In this document: in pieces, positions 12,201-24,000 of the stretch
How the letters are laid out: each line of letters starts with the position of its first letter
How positions within the stretch are numbered: the stretch's first letter is position 1
Made by a program: the position numbers and the translations under genes
From: Chamaecrista fasciculata
Lineage: Eukaryota > Streptophyta > Magnoliopsida > Fabales > Fabaceae
Assembly (NCBI GenBank): GCA_003254925.1
Contig: QANZ01001843.1
Span: 169,359-233,358, forward strand
Direction of reading: 5' to 3'
DNA: 64,000 nucleotides
Notes under the pieces: model-generated
What the model saw: only the letters and a program-made list of their open reading frames with translations
Told to the model about the DNA's origin: nothing
Databases searched by the model: none

Positions 12201-12991
12201 TCATTTAATTCAACGAATGTAGATGAGATAATAAACTTGGTGTCTGAACCTGAGCATCACAAAGACATCCATTGTCACAGCTCAGGCATGAAATATGGGA
12301 TTAGATTCTTACATTGTGAAAAGATCCCCTCAGCCCACAGCTCTGCTGTGAAAGGTACCATATCTAACTTTGCTTCTCTCTCACCCTTTTGGCATTATGT
12401 ATGTAAAGAGTAGGTAAATTAGTACTTAGCCTTGAATTCCCTTCATAGCTGTTCTGTTTTGTTTGTGATAATATTTGGTCTGTTGCAGATTTGCCAAAAA
12501 GTTGTCCTTTTGCTTGTAATATTATATAGATAATGAAAAACTTACGGATCAAGGAAAGCATATGCACGTGGACCATTTCACTGAATTGAAGCCAATATAT
12601 AGCACTACATGTGGACATTTACTCTTCCTGTGTTTATTTTAAAGAAACTTGACTATTGATGAATCACAATGTCATTTTATGAAGGTGTCTGGACGGACGG
12701 TTCTTGGGTATTTTCTACTGGACTTGATCAGCGTGTCAGATGCTGGCATCTGATTGAGAATAAATTAACTGAGCATGGACATATTGTAGTTAGTGTGCCA
12801 GAGCCTGAAGCATTAAGTGCTAGATCTTGTGGCAGGTGAATGTTGACTAAAGAAAGCATGAAAAAGTTGGATGATGATGGGCATATCAATTATTCTTTTA
12901 CTTAAATGTTGCTTCTATCTTATGCAGGAACTCCTATCAGATTGCTGTTGCTGGCAGAGGGATGCAAATAGTTGAGTTTTCAGCAGTCTGA
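3254..12991 (+). CDS. WDR6: WD40-repeat protein of the WDR6 / Trm734 (RTT10) family
   Basis: Nineteen exons: 3254-3374, 3466-3767, 3878-3998, 4206-4288, 4432-4655, 4744-4858, 6375-6457, 6748-6948, 7094-7453, 7719-7890, 8004-8195, 8367-8573, 8685-8777, 9340-9554, 9656-10216, 10490-10575, 11635-12354, 12685-12835, 12928-12991. All phases agree and give 1356 residues with no internal stop. Many WD blades are visible, for example DNSVHIWD, DDRSARVWT, EDCTCRIWG, EDGTVRLTW, TDGSVAFWD and DQRVRCWH. The N-terminal YLGEVSALCFL and the CGGWRRPHSYY segment fit the plant Trm734/WDR6 proteins. In yeast and humans that partner directs Trm7/FTSJ1 to 2'-O-methylate position 34 of tRNA-Phe; the same role here is inference. 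The last exon ends in EFSAV. Introns 6 and 16 carry transposon insertions, and intron 12 uses a GC donor. Confidence 0.93.
5023..5050. repeat. (TA)n microsatellite
   Basis: About 14 uninterrupted TA units in intron 6 of the WDR6-like gene. Confidence 0.85.
5199..6131. mobile_element. Large fold-back element in WDR6-like intron 6
   Basis: Terminal arms of about 80 bp are inverted. The left starts GTTGCAATCTAG; the right ends CTAGATTGCAAC. Both enclose a TATCTTTTTCAA block. Inner arms are also inverted: CTCTCGTTTCAAGTC on the left faces GACTTAAAACGAGAGAG on the right. Nearly the whole element could therefore fold into one hairpin. The right half has a tandem duplication with a 158-bp period (about 5713-5870 and 5871-6028). 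The outer limits may extend to about 5150 and 6165, because weaker inverted similarity continues. No coding capacity and no clear target duplication. Confidence 0.65.
5713..6028. repeat. 158-bp tandem duplication inside the fold-back element
   Basis: Two nearly identical copies, each beginning ATATGACCAACTCC. The second copy lacks one G in the GTGGCTCCG segment. Confidence 0.8.
10707..10727. repeat. (AC)n microsatellite
   Basis: A short AC run inside intron 16, in the AT-rich insertion beside the transposase relic. Confidence 0.7.
11049..11168 (+). pseudogene. Relic of a hAT-type transposase N-terminus
   Basis: Inside intron 16 of the WDR6-like gene, in a very AT-rich stretch (about 10650-11230), a 39-codon frame starts MSRKDIIDSFFKKKNRNI and ends at TAG. 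The pattern M-x-R-K-x-D-I-x-x-F-F-K followed by a Ser/Asn-rich linker is the usual start of plant hAT-like transposases of the TTF-type zinc finger (ZMYM-like) group. No downstream domain remains. The element limits are unclear; a CAGTGGCCCC string at about 10697 could be one end. Identification is by motif memory only. Confidence 0.45.
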
Positions 12992-14252
12992 CCCGTGACT
13001 GATAACTTGTGGATAATGTAGTGATTATAATCTTGCATCAAATATAGAAGTGCAATTTTCCCAACCTTTGCCATATAATCTTGGCTGCCGCATGTGCCTG
13101 AATGTATTGGTGCTGAGTGTGGCTGTTCATTTTATATATGTTGGGAGTTCGGAATCTGCAATTTGATTTGATAGGCATGTTATCTAAATGATGACGATTT
13201 TGGATTACCTGTTCTGACATACATGGACAAATATTTGTGGAAAATGACTTTTCTTAGGTTAGGTTAACAAATAATCATAAAATCCATCTTGTTCCTAATT
13301 TAAACACTAGTCCCAATCAATTACACTTGATCTTTCCATTGCTGATTTCGACTAGTGCAACAGGCATCAAGAGTTCAAGACCTGTTGGGCAAGTTACAAT
13401 TACTAATAATATGAGCAACCGAGTGACAATAATGGTTTCATACGGAACCAAATAGTATTCGAGACAAAAAAAAATTAATAGTATTTGGGACAGATGAGAG
13501 CAAATAAATCTTTATATGAAAATGGTAAAATGCTGAATCATTTCTCCAGGTTTCAAACGCTATAATGAATCTCATGAAAATGCTTATGTTGCTGTACTAT
13601 TTTTCATTTTTTAAGTAGATTTTCTTTTGGTTTCTTTGGGACGATGACTACTCTTGACGCAGAAGGCAGTTGCCACTTGCCATATATTGTGTTAAATGAT
13701 CATTATATGTTTTTTTTTTCTAAGAGATTAAATTTATAATCTTCACACCAACCAACTCCACTCGTTATTTTTCCCTTTAAATTTTGTCAGTCCGAATAAA
13801 TATGGAGGAATTTTATGTATAAAAGACAATGCAACTAGGCTTGCATCTATTATTAGAATAATTTTTCCGGAAAAATAACGTGCTCGCTCGTGTGTTTGAC
13901 ACAAACCCCACCAATCTTGTGTATGGATTTGCTTTTGTGAATTCAATGCCCCATCTAGTTCAACCTGTCATAAATAAGTAGTTACTATGACTCGCATATG
14001 ACTAAACAAATATATTTGCTCCACCATCTCTCTCCAAACTTGTAAAAAAGAAATAGTTGTGCTAACTTGTATGTTAGTCATTGATAATTCAATATCAATC
14101 CACGTTTTCGCATTTATGGCGATCCGAGCACACATAGTTTTCTAGCCATGAACCATGTTGTATTCTGAAACTCTCCACCTCACTATAATAATAGTCATGG
14201 TGATGGAGGTGCAAATCTTACATTAGAAACAATCGCGTTCATTCTCGAGAAA
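12992..14252. other. Intergenic DNA after the WDR6-like gene
   Basis: 3' flank of the WD40 gene and AT-rich sequence. I see no gene. The longest open frame (13743-13946, minus) has no recognisable features. Confidence 0.5.
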
Positions 14253-14444
14253 TTGGATCAGTTAAAGTTAATTTTAGGTAAAGTTTATAAAGTTTTAATA
14301 TAATATTATTAAGTACAAATAAATATGAAGAAAAGTGAGATACCAATACAACATAGTAGGGTCAAATATATTTTTTTGACTAGAGTAGAGTCAAATATAT
14401 TATTATATTAAAACTTTATAAAAAATTAACTTTAATTGATCCAT
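14253..14444. mobile_element. Small fold-back MITE
   Basis: About 190 bp. The left arm TGGATCAGTTAAAGTTAAT and the right arm, ending ATTGATCCA, are inverted over about 50 bp, including ACTTTATAAA and TTTTAATATAAT blocks. No target duplication is evident and the family is not assigned. Confidence 0.65.
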
Positions 14445-14969
14445 CCTCCTGCGTTTCCTTTGCATAGTTTTCTGTACAAATTAATGTCATGGCAAGGTGT
14501 TCAAAAACTGAGGCAATTAAATAATTCTCAAAATTATGTGTAACAAATTATTTTTTATCGGGATATATTGCAGTCTTATTAAATATTAAGTTGACTTGTC
14601 GAATTCAAGATATATATTAAACAGTGTCGGCCAAGTGCAGATATAACTAAACTAACATGATCAAAGTGGGATAAAGTGATAAACACCCGTTATATATGCA
14701 CAATTACACATGCATTGACCTACATATTGACTATAGTAACAGGTAGAGATTTTTGTTGTATAAATAAATAACTAAAAGATCCAAAGAAACCACCATGCAT
14801 CTCTTTTTTCTGTATGCGTTCGTTCGTCCTCAGCATTTAGAATTATTCTTTGATCAAAAAGGAAGAGACAGATCAAATTATTTAATTAATGTTTGTATTC
14901 GAAAGTAACCTATCGTTGCCAAGCGAAAGTAAAAGAAATCACTGGAATTCTCAAAATAAAGGTGTGCGA

Positions 14970-15175
14970 AATCTTTTATTTTTTTTATTTTTTTAGTTGT
15001 CTGCTCGGTATCCGAGGCCACTCCTTAACTAATCCGGACTCAACCCAGGTCGCGCACCTGACTATGGTGGGTAAGTCTCCCACAAGGGTAACTGCATTCA
15101 CAAAGACTCGAACACAGGACTTTATTCGAAATCTTAATAGTTTTATGAATCATCTTAAAATAAGATATTTTGTCG
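14970..15175 (-). mobile_element. SINE-like retroposon (possibly 5' truncated)
   Basis: Read on the minus strand, a B-box-like GTTCGAGTC (about 15105-15113) is followed by a GC-richer body and an A-rich tail (the T-rich block at 14973-14994 on the plus strand). This is the order expected for a tRNA-derived SINE. The body matches my memory of a common plant repeat containing GGTTGAGTCCGGATTAG. No convincing A box is visible upstream, so it may be truncated, or a fragment of another repeat. Confidence 0.4.
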
Positions 15176-15493
15176 CTAAGATATGAAATAGATAACGTTC
15201 GCGTTAACGTAGCCAATGAACTTACATCATCATCACTTATATTTCAGATTTAAATATTTTACAGCATATGCCTTAAAATTCTGGCACTATATATATTAAT
15301 ATAATCCTTAATACCTCATACCTCAGCCCTCAGCTCATAAACTTTCATTTTTGTAAAATTAGAAGTACAATTAATTCATTCTAAACACCACATCCGCAAT
15401 GCTCAAGGAAGAAAAATAGGGTCATCATAAATCATAAAATAATTTTGAGATTTGACACCCACAGAATTGAACAGATGATTGAGCAGGCATGAG

Positions 15494-15726
15494 ACACGTG
15501 GCTGCTTCCTATTCGCGAAGATGCTTAAGTTGTGGACAAGTGACCACACCGTCACCAACCGCGTAGAACCGACACGTGGCAGTCCACGCAAGCTGACCAA
15601 ACAGGCAAACACGATAACAATTCCACATACAGAAGTGTGAGCCTGTGAGGGGAAACCAACCTGCTAAGTGCTCACCTTCTTTTTCTCTATTAGTTGTTGC
15701 CACGTTACATAGCTTTGACACGTCAT
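15494..15726. promoter_or_regulatory. Cluster of ACGT-core (G-box/ABRE-like) motifs
   Basis: Two perfect ACACGTGGC elements (15494-15502 and 15572-15580), plus GCCACGTTAC (15699-15708) and GACACGTCAT (15717-15726), lie within 233 bp of relatively GC-rich DNA. Such motifs bind bZIP factors of the ABF/GBF type. The cluster lies about 1.5 kb upstream of the SAM synthetase TATA box, the nearest downstream promoter. Any target is inference. Confidence 0.45.
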
Positions 15727-15739
15727 TACATGTAGATTT

Positions 15740-16540
15740 ACACTGGATATATAAATAGAATGTTCAGTGCCTTTAATTTTAAAATTTTATATTTCTAGTT
15801 TAAATATAAATAGCACAAAAAAAATTACATATTTTTTAAAAATATATTAATATAACCAAATTTTTTATTACTTTTTTTGTTATTTTCATGATTTATTTTA
15901 CCTTTTAATTTTTTAAAGTGCACTAATTACTAAACCTTCTAATATAATGATGATATAGAAATTATTTTATTATTCAAAACATTAACACTATTTAATTAGT
16001 ATTATTATGGTTCTTAAGTAAAGTTAAGTGTCATTAAAAAAGCATTAATATCATTACCAAAAAAAAAGCATTAATATTATTTTAAATCTAATAAATTAAA
16101 TATTAATATTATCATGAGAATTGCATCCTCATTTCATGACTCATCGCACGAAAAGGTTATTGGTCACTCTTCACTACCTGCTTTTTCTATATCATCATTA
16201 TATTTTCCCACAATAATATATATAACCAATAATCAGCACTAAAACTAAGAACTTGGTCCAGGTTCAAGATAAACCGTTTTTAATGCTCTAAATTGGTATT
16301 AATAATATTTTTAAGAAAGTAACCAAACTTAGAATGAAAATTATACGGAATGGTTATTACTTTACTTATTAGGGAGAAAACAAAAAAGAAAATGCGCGTA
16401 ATTATTTAGGAAGAGATCTCATTAAGGCAGCATTTAAACCTGCATATGCATATCTGATATGACAGAAGGCAATGAGATGTACCCGCGTGGTGTTAGTGTT
16501 ACCGACACGCACCGTTCCAATTCCATTTCTTTTATTTTAT
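15740..16540. other. AT-rich intergenic DNA
   Basis: Very AT-rich sequence with no gene seen, between the ACGT-core cluster and the promoter MITE. Confidence 0.5.
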
Positions 16541-16982
16541 GGTCGAAGTATAAATTTAGGCCCATAATTTTTGCTCAGTTCTCAATTTGGTCTCATAATT
16601 TTTTTTTGTTACACTTTTGGTCACATATCTTTGCAAAAAGTTGCAAATTTGATCACGTATCACTTTTAGTTCCACATCTTTTGGTCAGGTTACAGAATTG
16701 GTCTTATATCTTTGCAAAAAGTTTCACTATTAGTTCCACCTGATCCAAAGATATGAGACCAATTCTACACTTGACTCAAATATATGGAATTAATTCTAAA
16801 ACCTTACCAAAAGATATGAGAATAATTCTGCAGTCTGATCCAAAGATGTGAGACCAAAAATGCGACATGGACCAAATATGTAACCTGAGCAAAAGATATA
16901 GGACTAAAAGTGCAACAAAGAAAGTTATGGAACCAAATTAAAACCTGTGTAAAATTTATGGGACCAAAAGTACACTTTAACC
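16541..16982. mobile_element. Fold-back MITE, Mutator type, in the SAMS promoter
   Basis: Inverted arms with repeated TTTGGTCxCATATCTTTG blocks on the left and their complements on the right. The ends are GGTCGAAG and CTTTAACC. The flanking 9-mers TTATTTTAT (16532-16540) and TTATTTCAT (16983-16991) agree at 8 of 9 positions, as expected for a Mutator-type insertion. No coding capacity. It ends about 265 bp upstream of the SAMS TATA box. Confidence 0.7.
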
Positions 16983-17248
16983 TTATTTCATTAAGTCTCG
17001 GAGACGAGCAGTGTACCACCGATGACCGGTTAGGGTAGGTGAACAACCGGCACTCTCCGGTAGTGCACAAGCACCAACCCATTCTTACGCTATCCGTCCA
17101 TTTTTCCCTCTCACCAACCCCCTCAAATCCTACCCCTTCATTTTTCACCCTTCCAATCTAACGGTACTCTTTCATTCCCACCCCTGAATATTTCGGACGA
17201 ACTCACTACCGTCCGTTCCGGTAGCCTATCACCATCGCCGTTTACTAG

Positions 17249-17256
17249 TATAAATA
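17249..17256 (+). promoter_or_regulatory. TATA box of the SAM synthetase gene
   Basis: A perfect TATAAATA, placed so that transcription would start at about 17280-17290, ahead of a non-coding first exon. Confidence 0.7.
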
Positions 17257-17385
17257 TGGGTTGATTCCATGATAGCCAGTGTCCTTAACCAGTACATAAA
17301 TCGAGGTCTGGTTTGAGCGAGTGTAGTGTACCACCCTAATCTTTCTTCTAAGATTTACTCATTGCACTTACTCGCTCCGCTTCAG

Positions 17386-18456
17386 GTTTGCCTTCTTCTA
17401 CTATCATTTCTCTGTCTCTGCAATTTCTTGAATTTGTTATACCATATCTTTTCCAAGTTCTGTTCATTGTTCTCCTCTTTCATCATATATATATATTCAT
17501 ATTCGAGGTTTTGTTCTATTTTACCCTTGGGGCTCTACTGTGTTGGGATCATTTTGTGGAAATAATGGTTACTGTTTACTTTGATTTTTGCGTTCCTGCA
17601 TGTTAATTTCGTTTCAGCTTGCTCTGTACTGCTGTCATTTGTGTTTATCCCTTACTGAAAGGACATTTATAATCTGTTCGGGCTTGTAAATTGAACTTGC
17701 GAATTAAAAGCTGATGTTCATTTCAGTTTGTATTGATTGTTTAACTGACGCAATCTGTGGGTTAGATCTGATGCTATGCTATAAACGATCTATTCTAGCG
17801 GTTTCTTCCTCTCGCTTTTATTTTTCCGTTGTAAACAGTAATTACGATGTAACCGATCTGTTATAATCGGATTTCATTTCTTTGATCACGGAACGCTTAA
17901 AGCGATATTCTAGTCGATTTACATAATTTACAAAAAGGTTTCAACTGTGGCTGGTTTACATAATTTCTAGAAAGCATGCTCACTATTATTAATTTTCTGA
18001 TTATATGACCCGTATCTTCCTAAAAGCAGTGAAGAAATATAACCACTTTCTGTCCTAATAAAAGAGGACGTGTGAACTGCAACTAATCATTTTAAAACAC
18101 TTCGAAATTTTCATGTTTTCTTGTCCTGTTCAAGTTTCAGATTCTGTAGTCTGTACTAGTCTTGACCGTTGTTCTCACTTCAGTTGTGTTGGATAGGGAG
18201 AGAACCTGTTGTGTTCTGTTTTCTTTTCCCCTGTTGTGTACAGCATAAAGTTTGAAGACTTTCATTTAATTTAATTTTGGAATATATGGGTCTGTTCGTT
18301 GATACGATAATTTTGGATCTGTGTCATGTACCTTCTATTGATGAGCACTGAGAAAACTTCTTCTCCGAAGCATTTTTGCTTTTGTGATTCAAGCTTTTTG
18401 TGTTTGAATTTGATAATTGATAGACTAATGTTCTGTTTGCTTTTGGTTCTGTGCAG
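17386..18456 (+). other. 5'UTR leader intron of the SAM synthetase gene
   Basis: The leader exon ends ...CGCTTCAG at 17385, followed by GTTTGCC. The T-rich acceptor ...GTGCAG ends at 18456, nine bases before the start codon (18457-18464 are leader). Plant SAMS genes commonly have one leader intron and an uninterrupted coding region, which matches. Such introns often raise expression; that effect is inferred. Confidence 0.8.
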
Positions 18457-18464
18457 CTTAAAAA

Positions 18465-19643
18465 ATGGAGACCTTTCTCTTCACTTCTGAATCTGTCAAC
18501 GAGGGTCACCCCGATAAGCTGTGCGACCAGATCTCTGATGCAGTGCTTGATGCCTGCCTTGAACAGGACCCTGACAGCAAGGTTGCCTGTGAGACATGCA
18601 CCAAGACCAACATGGTGATGGTCTTTGGAGAGATTACAACCAAGGCCAATGTTGACTATGAGAAGATTGTCCGAAACACTTGCCGTGGCATTGGATTTGT
18701 CTCTGATGAAGTGGGTCTTGATGCTGACAAATGCAAGGTCTTGGTCAACATTGAACAACAGAGCCCTGACATTGCCCAAGGTGTCCATGGCCACTTTACC
18801 AAGCGCCCAGAGGAGGTTGGTGCTGGTGACCAGGGTCACATGTTTGGGTATGCCACCGATGAAACCCCCGAGTTTATGCCCTTGAGCCATGTCCTTGCAA
18901 CCAAGTTAGGTGCTCGCCTTACTGAGGTTAGGAAGAATGGTACCTGCGCTTGGCTGAGACCAGATGGTAAGACTCAAGTAACTGTTGAATACTACAATGA
19001 CAAAGGTGCTATGGTTCCTGTTCGTGTCCACACTGTCCTCATTTCTACTCAGCATGATGAGACTGTCACCAATGATCAAATTGCTGCTGATCTTAAGGAG
19101 CATGTTATTAAGCCTGTGATCCCTGAGAAATACCTAGATGACAAGACCATCTTTCACCTCAACCCTTCTGGCCGCTTTGTCATTGGTGGTCCTCATGGTG
19201 ATGCTGGTCTCACTGGAAGAAAGATTATTATTGATACTTATGGTGGCTGGGGTGCCCATGGTGGTGGCGCTTTCTCTGGAAAGGACCCTACAAAGGTTGA
19301 CAGAAGTGGTGCCTACGTTGCCAGGCAAGCAGCAAAGAGTGTTGTGGCAAATGGGCTTGCCCGCAGGTGCCTTGTGCAAGTTTCTTATGCCATTGGTGTT
19401 CCTGAGCCCTTGTCTGTGTTTATTGACACCTATGAAACTGGCAAAATTCCAGACAAGGAGATTCTTCAACTTGTGAAGGAGAGTTTCGACTTTAGGCCTG
19501 GAATGATCACCATTAACTTGGACCTTAAGAAGGGTGGCCATAGGTTCCTCAAGACAGCTGCCTATGGACACTTCGGAAGGGATGACCCGGACTTCACCTG
19601 GGAAGTTGTGAAGCCACTCAAGTGGGAAAAGCCTCAAGCTTAA
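18465..19643 (+). CDS. SAMS: S-adenosylmethionine synthetase
   Basis: An intronless coding region of 392 residues, full family length (390-396). It makes S-adenosylmethionine from methionine and ATP in the cytosol, the methyl donor and precursor of ethylene and polyamines. Signatures seen: GHPDK at residues 14-18 (ATP binding), [11 protein letters not shown] at 119-129, and the glycine-rich loop GGGAFSGKD at 266-274. Start [18 protein letters not shown] is the standard plant N-terminus. Codon use is GC-richer than neighbouring genes, as in highly expressed plant genes. Long antisense frames (18324-18890 and 19134-19637) are shadows of this biased coding sequence. The gene converges on the SPL gene, leaving about 1.4 kb between stop codons. 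Confidence 0.99.
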   Translation: METFLFTSESVNEGHPDKLCDQISDAVLDACLEQDPDSKVACETCTKTNMVMVFGEITTKANVDYEKIVRNTCRGIGFVSDEVGLDADKCKVLVNIEQQSPDIAQGVHGHFTKRPEEVGAGDQGHMFGYATDETPEFMPLSHVLATKLGARLTEVRKNGTCAWLRPDGKTQVTVEYYNDKGAMVPVRVHTVLISTQHDETVTNDQIAADLKEHVIKPVIPEKYLDDKTIFHLNPSGRFVIGGPHGDAGLTGRKIIIDTYGGWGAHGGGAFSGKDPTKVDRSGAYVARQAAKSVVANGLARRCLVQVSYAIGVPEPLSVFIDTYETGKIPDKEILQLVKESFDFRPGMITINLDLKKGGHRFLKTAAYGHFGRDDPDFTWEVVKPLKWEKPQA

Positions 19644-21089
19644 GACATGTTGTGAATCGTAATCAATTTACTGGTTGTGGATCAATAATTCGCGTGCTTG
19701 CTCCATCCATAGGTCTCTATTGCAATACCTGATGTTCCCATCTCATACCTAATATGTTTTTCTTTTCTTTTATTTACTTACAATTAAATTTTATATAATA
19801 CTATTACTACCCATGGTGGCTCAATGAGCATGTATCGGAATTTTGTCCAAATTGATGTCTATGACTATTTGATGAAAAAGCTGTTGAACTTTACTGAAAG
19901 TATCCAAACACAACTGCTGCGAAATTAATTTCTTATCAGTTTCACTTCCAAACCGAGCGTGCACGAGAGCCAAGTTTTGTTTTTTAAAATGCTGAAAGTT
20001 AGAATGTGGGATTTGGTAAAATGGTTCGCTATCAAGTATCAAAGTATCAAAGGCTATTTTGTTTTTGTTCTTTTTTTTCTTTTTTCATTTGGGGTGATTC
20101 GACGACTTCTGTGGGAACTAGTAATTACTTCAAATGAAAATGAGAATCAGATATTTCTTCGTAAATTACAAGTGGACAACGGACCGAAGTTAGATTTACT
20201 TCTTATTTTGGTTCATTACTTTGTTGTAAAAAGTGTTGGAAAAAACAATGAAGAAATTAGTTTCTACATAATTCATTAGGATTTTGTGTTGTTTGATTAA
20301 TCTTTCAGTTTTTATTTTGTTCTTTCTCTTATATCTTTTTTTTAATTACGTTTTTTTTAAATAAAATATCATTGTTAAAAATAAAGGATGAAATGTGTAC
20401 TTAAGGGCTAAGGCATGGTACAGATGTAAATAAAGATTTAAACAAACCTCTTTAACTCCGCTGGCCGCTGTCACCCCATGGGCCATGGAGAGCTCAGAGT
20501 TCAGAGATCATATATGTTCCATTATATTAACATATATATATATATATAGATAATTTGATTTATTTTTCTCTTTAATAGAGGTTTACTTTATTTTATTTTT
20601 TCATAGATAATATTTTTTATCAAGTCGAAATCATAAAACGATTAAAATCATCTTAAATTATCAACTTTTATTCCTCTTGCTATAGGCCTATAGGGGTTAT
20701 AAGTTATAACTAATAAGTGCCATCATTATTACATCAATAAACAATTTATTGATAATTGATTCAAAAGACATTACCATTTAAAAGACCACAATATATCATG
20801 AAAATGAAGAGGAAACTCCCATAAACTATTATGTCATTAACAATTCTTTCAGATTTTATTTTGGCAGCGTACCAACTACCAAATAGAGATTGAAATATTA
20901 TATGAATCCACATAAATTACACACAAACTATATTAATGAATGTGATAAACATGCAGGTAAGATTTGCACAACTTAGTCAACACAAAACACCGGTCCTACG
21001 GAAAAATCTCGGTCACAGTCTAAAAAACCGCATCCTAATAAATTACACATGAAATTTTATTGATATGTCGGTGAGTGAACCTCTCTAGC
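19644..21089. other. Convergent intergenic region SAMS / SPL
   Basis: Contains the 3'UTRs of both genes and AT-rich DNA with a TA run near 20531-20549. No gene or clear element seen. Confidence 0.5.
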
Positions 21090-24000
21090 TTAGCTTGTTC
21101 CAAACTCCAACGATTCCCACCTGAAGGGTTGGAAAACATAGAGAACTTCCGGCGAGCTTTTAAACATAAGGGCCACACACACACACACTGCTGCTATGGC
21201 CACCATAGAGAGCATTGCAGGTCTGTACACTAAAGACCTTCCCACTGCTGCTCTGCAAGACAATTTCTGATCACAAAGTTTGCATTGCCCTTGGATACGT
21301 CTTTCTTCTGCCTTTGCAATCTCAAAGGTCGCGGACGACCCATTTGGCTTTTGGTTTGTACTGCTTTCAGTCCCATTGTTGGGGATCTCAACCACAACAT
21401 GAGCTGCGGTTTGTCTCTTGTTAATTTTCTTCTGCACCAGGTGAATATAAGCATAATGGCCACGTAATCGCGCATAATCCTCAGGAGTGGAGCCGGTGCT
21501 GTCACGGGCACTTTTCCAGGCTTCCATTCCCACCTACATAAAAAATCGCAGGTTATCATCTCCAGAAGGAATCTAATTTAAATGATGAAATGAATGTGAA
21601 CTTCCTTCTCTTGATCTTTTCCTGCACTTTGACCAAAACATGGAGAGGGGAGGGAATTGGGTTTACTAGACAGGTCATTTCATCAGCACCCAGTACTAAA
21701 TCAGACAATTTAGGTCATATGAAATTAACAGATTGATTAGTCTCTTAATAACACAAATTAATTGCCCCAAACATATTTGCCGAGATTCAGTTAGACTAAG
21801 GGTGACAATAATTTGAATAACGGTAACAATCACGATGCTGGATTGAAATACGATAGCCCCCAATGTGCACAAGATTTAAATGCAGTGATGAAGGTCCAAA
21901 TAGAAATCTACATCTATCAAAGATCTCCATTCCCACAAAAATGTAGTTTAGGGTAGGAGAAAGTTTACCATGCAAGGATCATTAGTTAAAGCATCTAGTA
22001 CTTCTTCAGAACCATCTTTCCCAGCTGCTATGTGGAGTGGCGTCAAACCTGCAGGACCAACAGCATCAGGCCTAAACAAGAAGATCGCATTCCCTCCATG
22101 AACCAGTGCCTTGTCTTCAGGTCCTAGTTTAATAGACGCATTCTCAGGAACATATCTCAAAAGCAGCTCCACTAACTGCCTGCTATTTCTCCTTACAGCT
22201 CGATGAAGGAGACCCATTTCTGAAACTACAAGATACAGTGAAGGGTGATCTCCTCTATCCACAGTTCCATCAAGTAGTAGGTTCAACAGTTTCTTCACTA
22301 CTGCACACCAATCGTGGTCCATAGAGAATTCCATGAGCCACTTAAACCGTTTCATTGAAAAAACCTCAGCACTACAGTTTGTGTCAACCATCCTTGATTT
22401 CAATTGGCTTCTATGGAGAAGCCAACCCATTTCATGAATGAAGTCGATGGCTTCACTTTTGGCCTTGAATTTTCCAGCTCCTTCAATATCAGAATCAACT
22501 AGACTTGATTCTAGCAGAGGTTCAAGCACACGGATTTCTGAGCAAACATCCTCCTCAGCAACTACGAAAGGAAAAAAGCTGCTGCTCAAGCCCTGGTCCT
22601 CAATCTGGCAAATTCAAGAAAATTAAAATAAAATAAAATCGATAGAACCCTCTTCACTTAAAACACAAATGATTCAAATAATAAGCAGAACCTCCTACAT
22701 GCACTGAACAATAGCCCAGTAATAGGTCTCACAGACTAATAAACTCATGAAAACAGAAGTTGAAAAATACCCAACTAGCCAGTGTCCTCAAGAGGCTAGT
22801 GCCCTCCCATATAAAATCCTAGATATTTTCCTTACCCCTTCACTCTCCAAAAACTGGCTATAAATCCCCAACCAGCCAGCAGCATTTATAAACATAAAGT
22901 AACATAGACCAATAAAAAGTACTGTATTAAAGGAAAATATTTCGCTCTTGATCAAACAATAACTAGCCATGTTCCCCAATCCCTATATTTTGAAAAAATA
23001 AGTTTAAGAAACCACCTCAATAAATCCTCTTCCATGCATCACAGGAAGGGAACAAGAAAACTGGACACATTGGAACTCATCAAGCTCTTCAGAGCACTGA
23101 TCAGTTGACTCATTAGCATCTTCACAGTCCAGATATTTCCCTTCTAGAGCACACAATAACCTGAAAGAGCAGGTCAAGGGTCATATAGCAGGTCAAAATA
23201 GGTCACAGATGTTTAACCAAATCATGAAAACTAAAGGCTTATTCTAACAGACACTTTCAAAATTTGTGTTTAACTTCAAGCCTGCAAAGTACCAAAATTT
23301 TACAGAGCAACAAGTAGATACCTAGTAGCAGGGCGACTCAGGTTAATACCCTTGACTGAAAATCGAGCCCTTGATAATGCCGGTACAGCAATAGGACTGA
23401 CAGTTAATATCTTACTGTAGTTGTTACTTCTAAAAGGTAAGGATGTATCTATGACAACTTGACCTGCAACACAAAAATTGAAGTAAAATAACAAGTCATA
23501 CAAGGAAATACTACTACTTATGAGGAATATAGTAGTCATTTCATATATAAACCATAATAATATATTATTGTGATAACGAGGTAGCAACAAAGTAGACAAC
23601 ATTAGAAGCCCATATACATCAAACTTAATGCTTTTGAGTTCATTATATGCAACAAACTTCAGTAATATGTTGATATAAGTCAAGTGAACATCAACAACCT
23701 ATCACCAAAATTATTTGACTTAAACCCTAAAAAATTAAGGGTCTGATTGGTAGGGCCATTTCCTGTTTTCATTTCTATTGAAAATAGGAAATAACAAAAA
23801 AAATGTGTTTGGTTACCATTTTTAAAAATAATTTCTAGGAAATATTTCTTAAAATCCTGCAATTATTGAAAACGTCAAATAGTCGTTTCCGCTGTTTCCT
23901 ACTCAATCTTTTGGAAATTGAAAACAACAATTGAAAAGGCGGTGGCATTTTGGTGATTATATGATGAATGGACAAAAACGCGGTGGCATATATGTATAAT

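Noticed and set aside
15403-15721. Minus-strand frames over the ACGT-core cluster
   Set aside because: Short, no family features; they arise from locally higher GC content.
18324-18890. 188-codon minus-strand frame opposite SAMS
   Set aside because: Antisense shadow of a GC-rich, strongly conserved coding exon; its translation has no recognisable family features.
19134-19637. 167-codon minus-strand frame opposite SAMS
   Set aside because: Same reason; it mirrors the C-terminal half of the synthetase.
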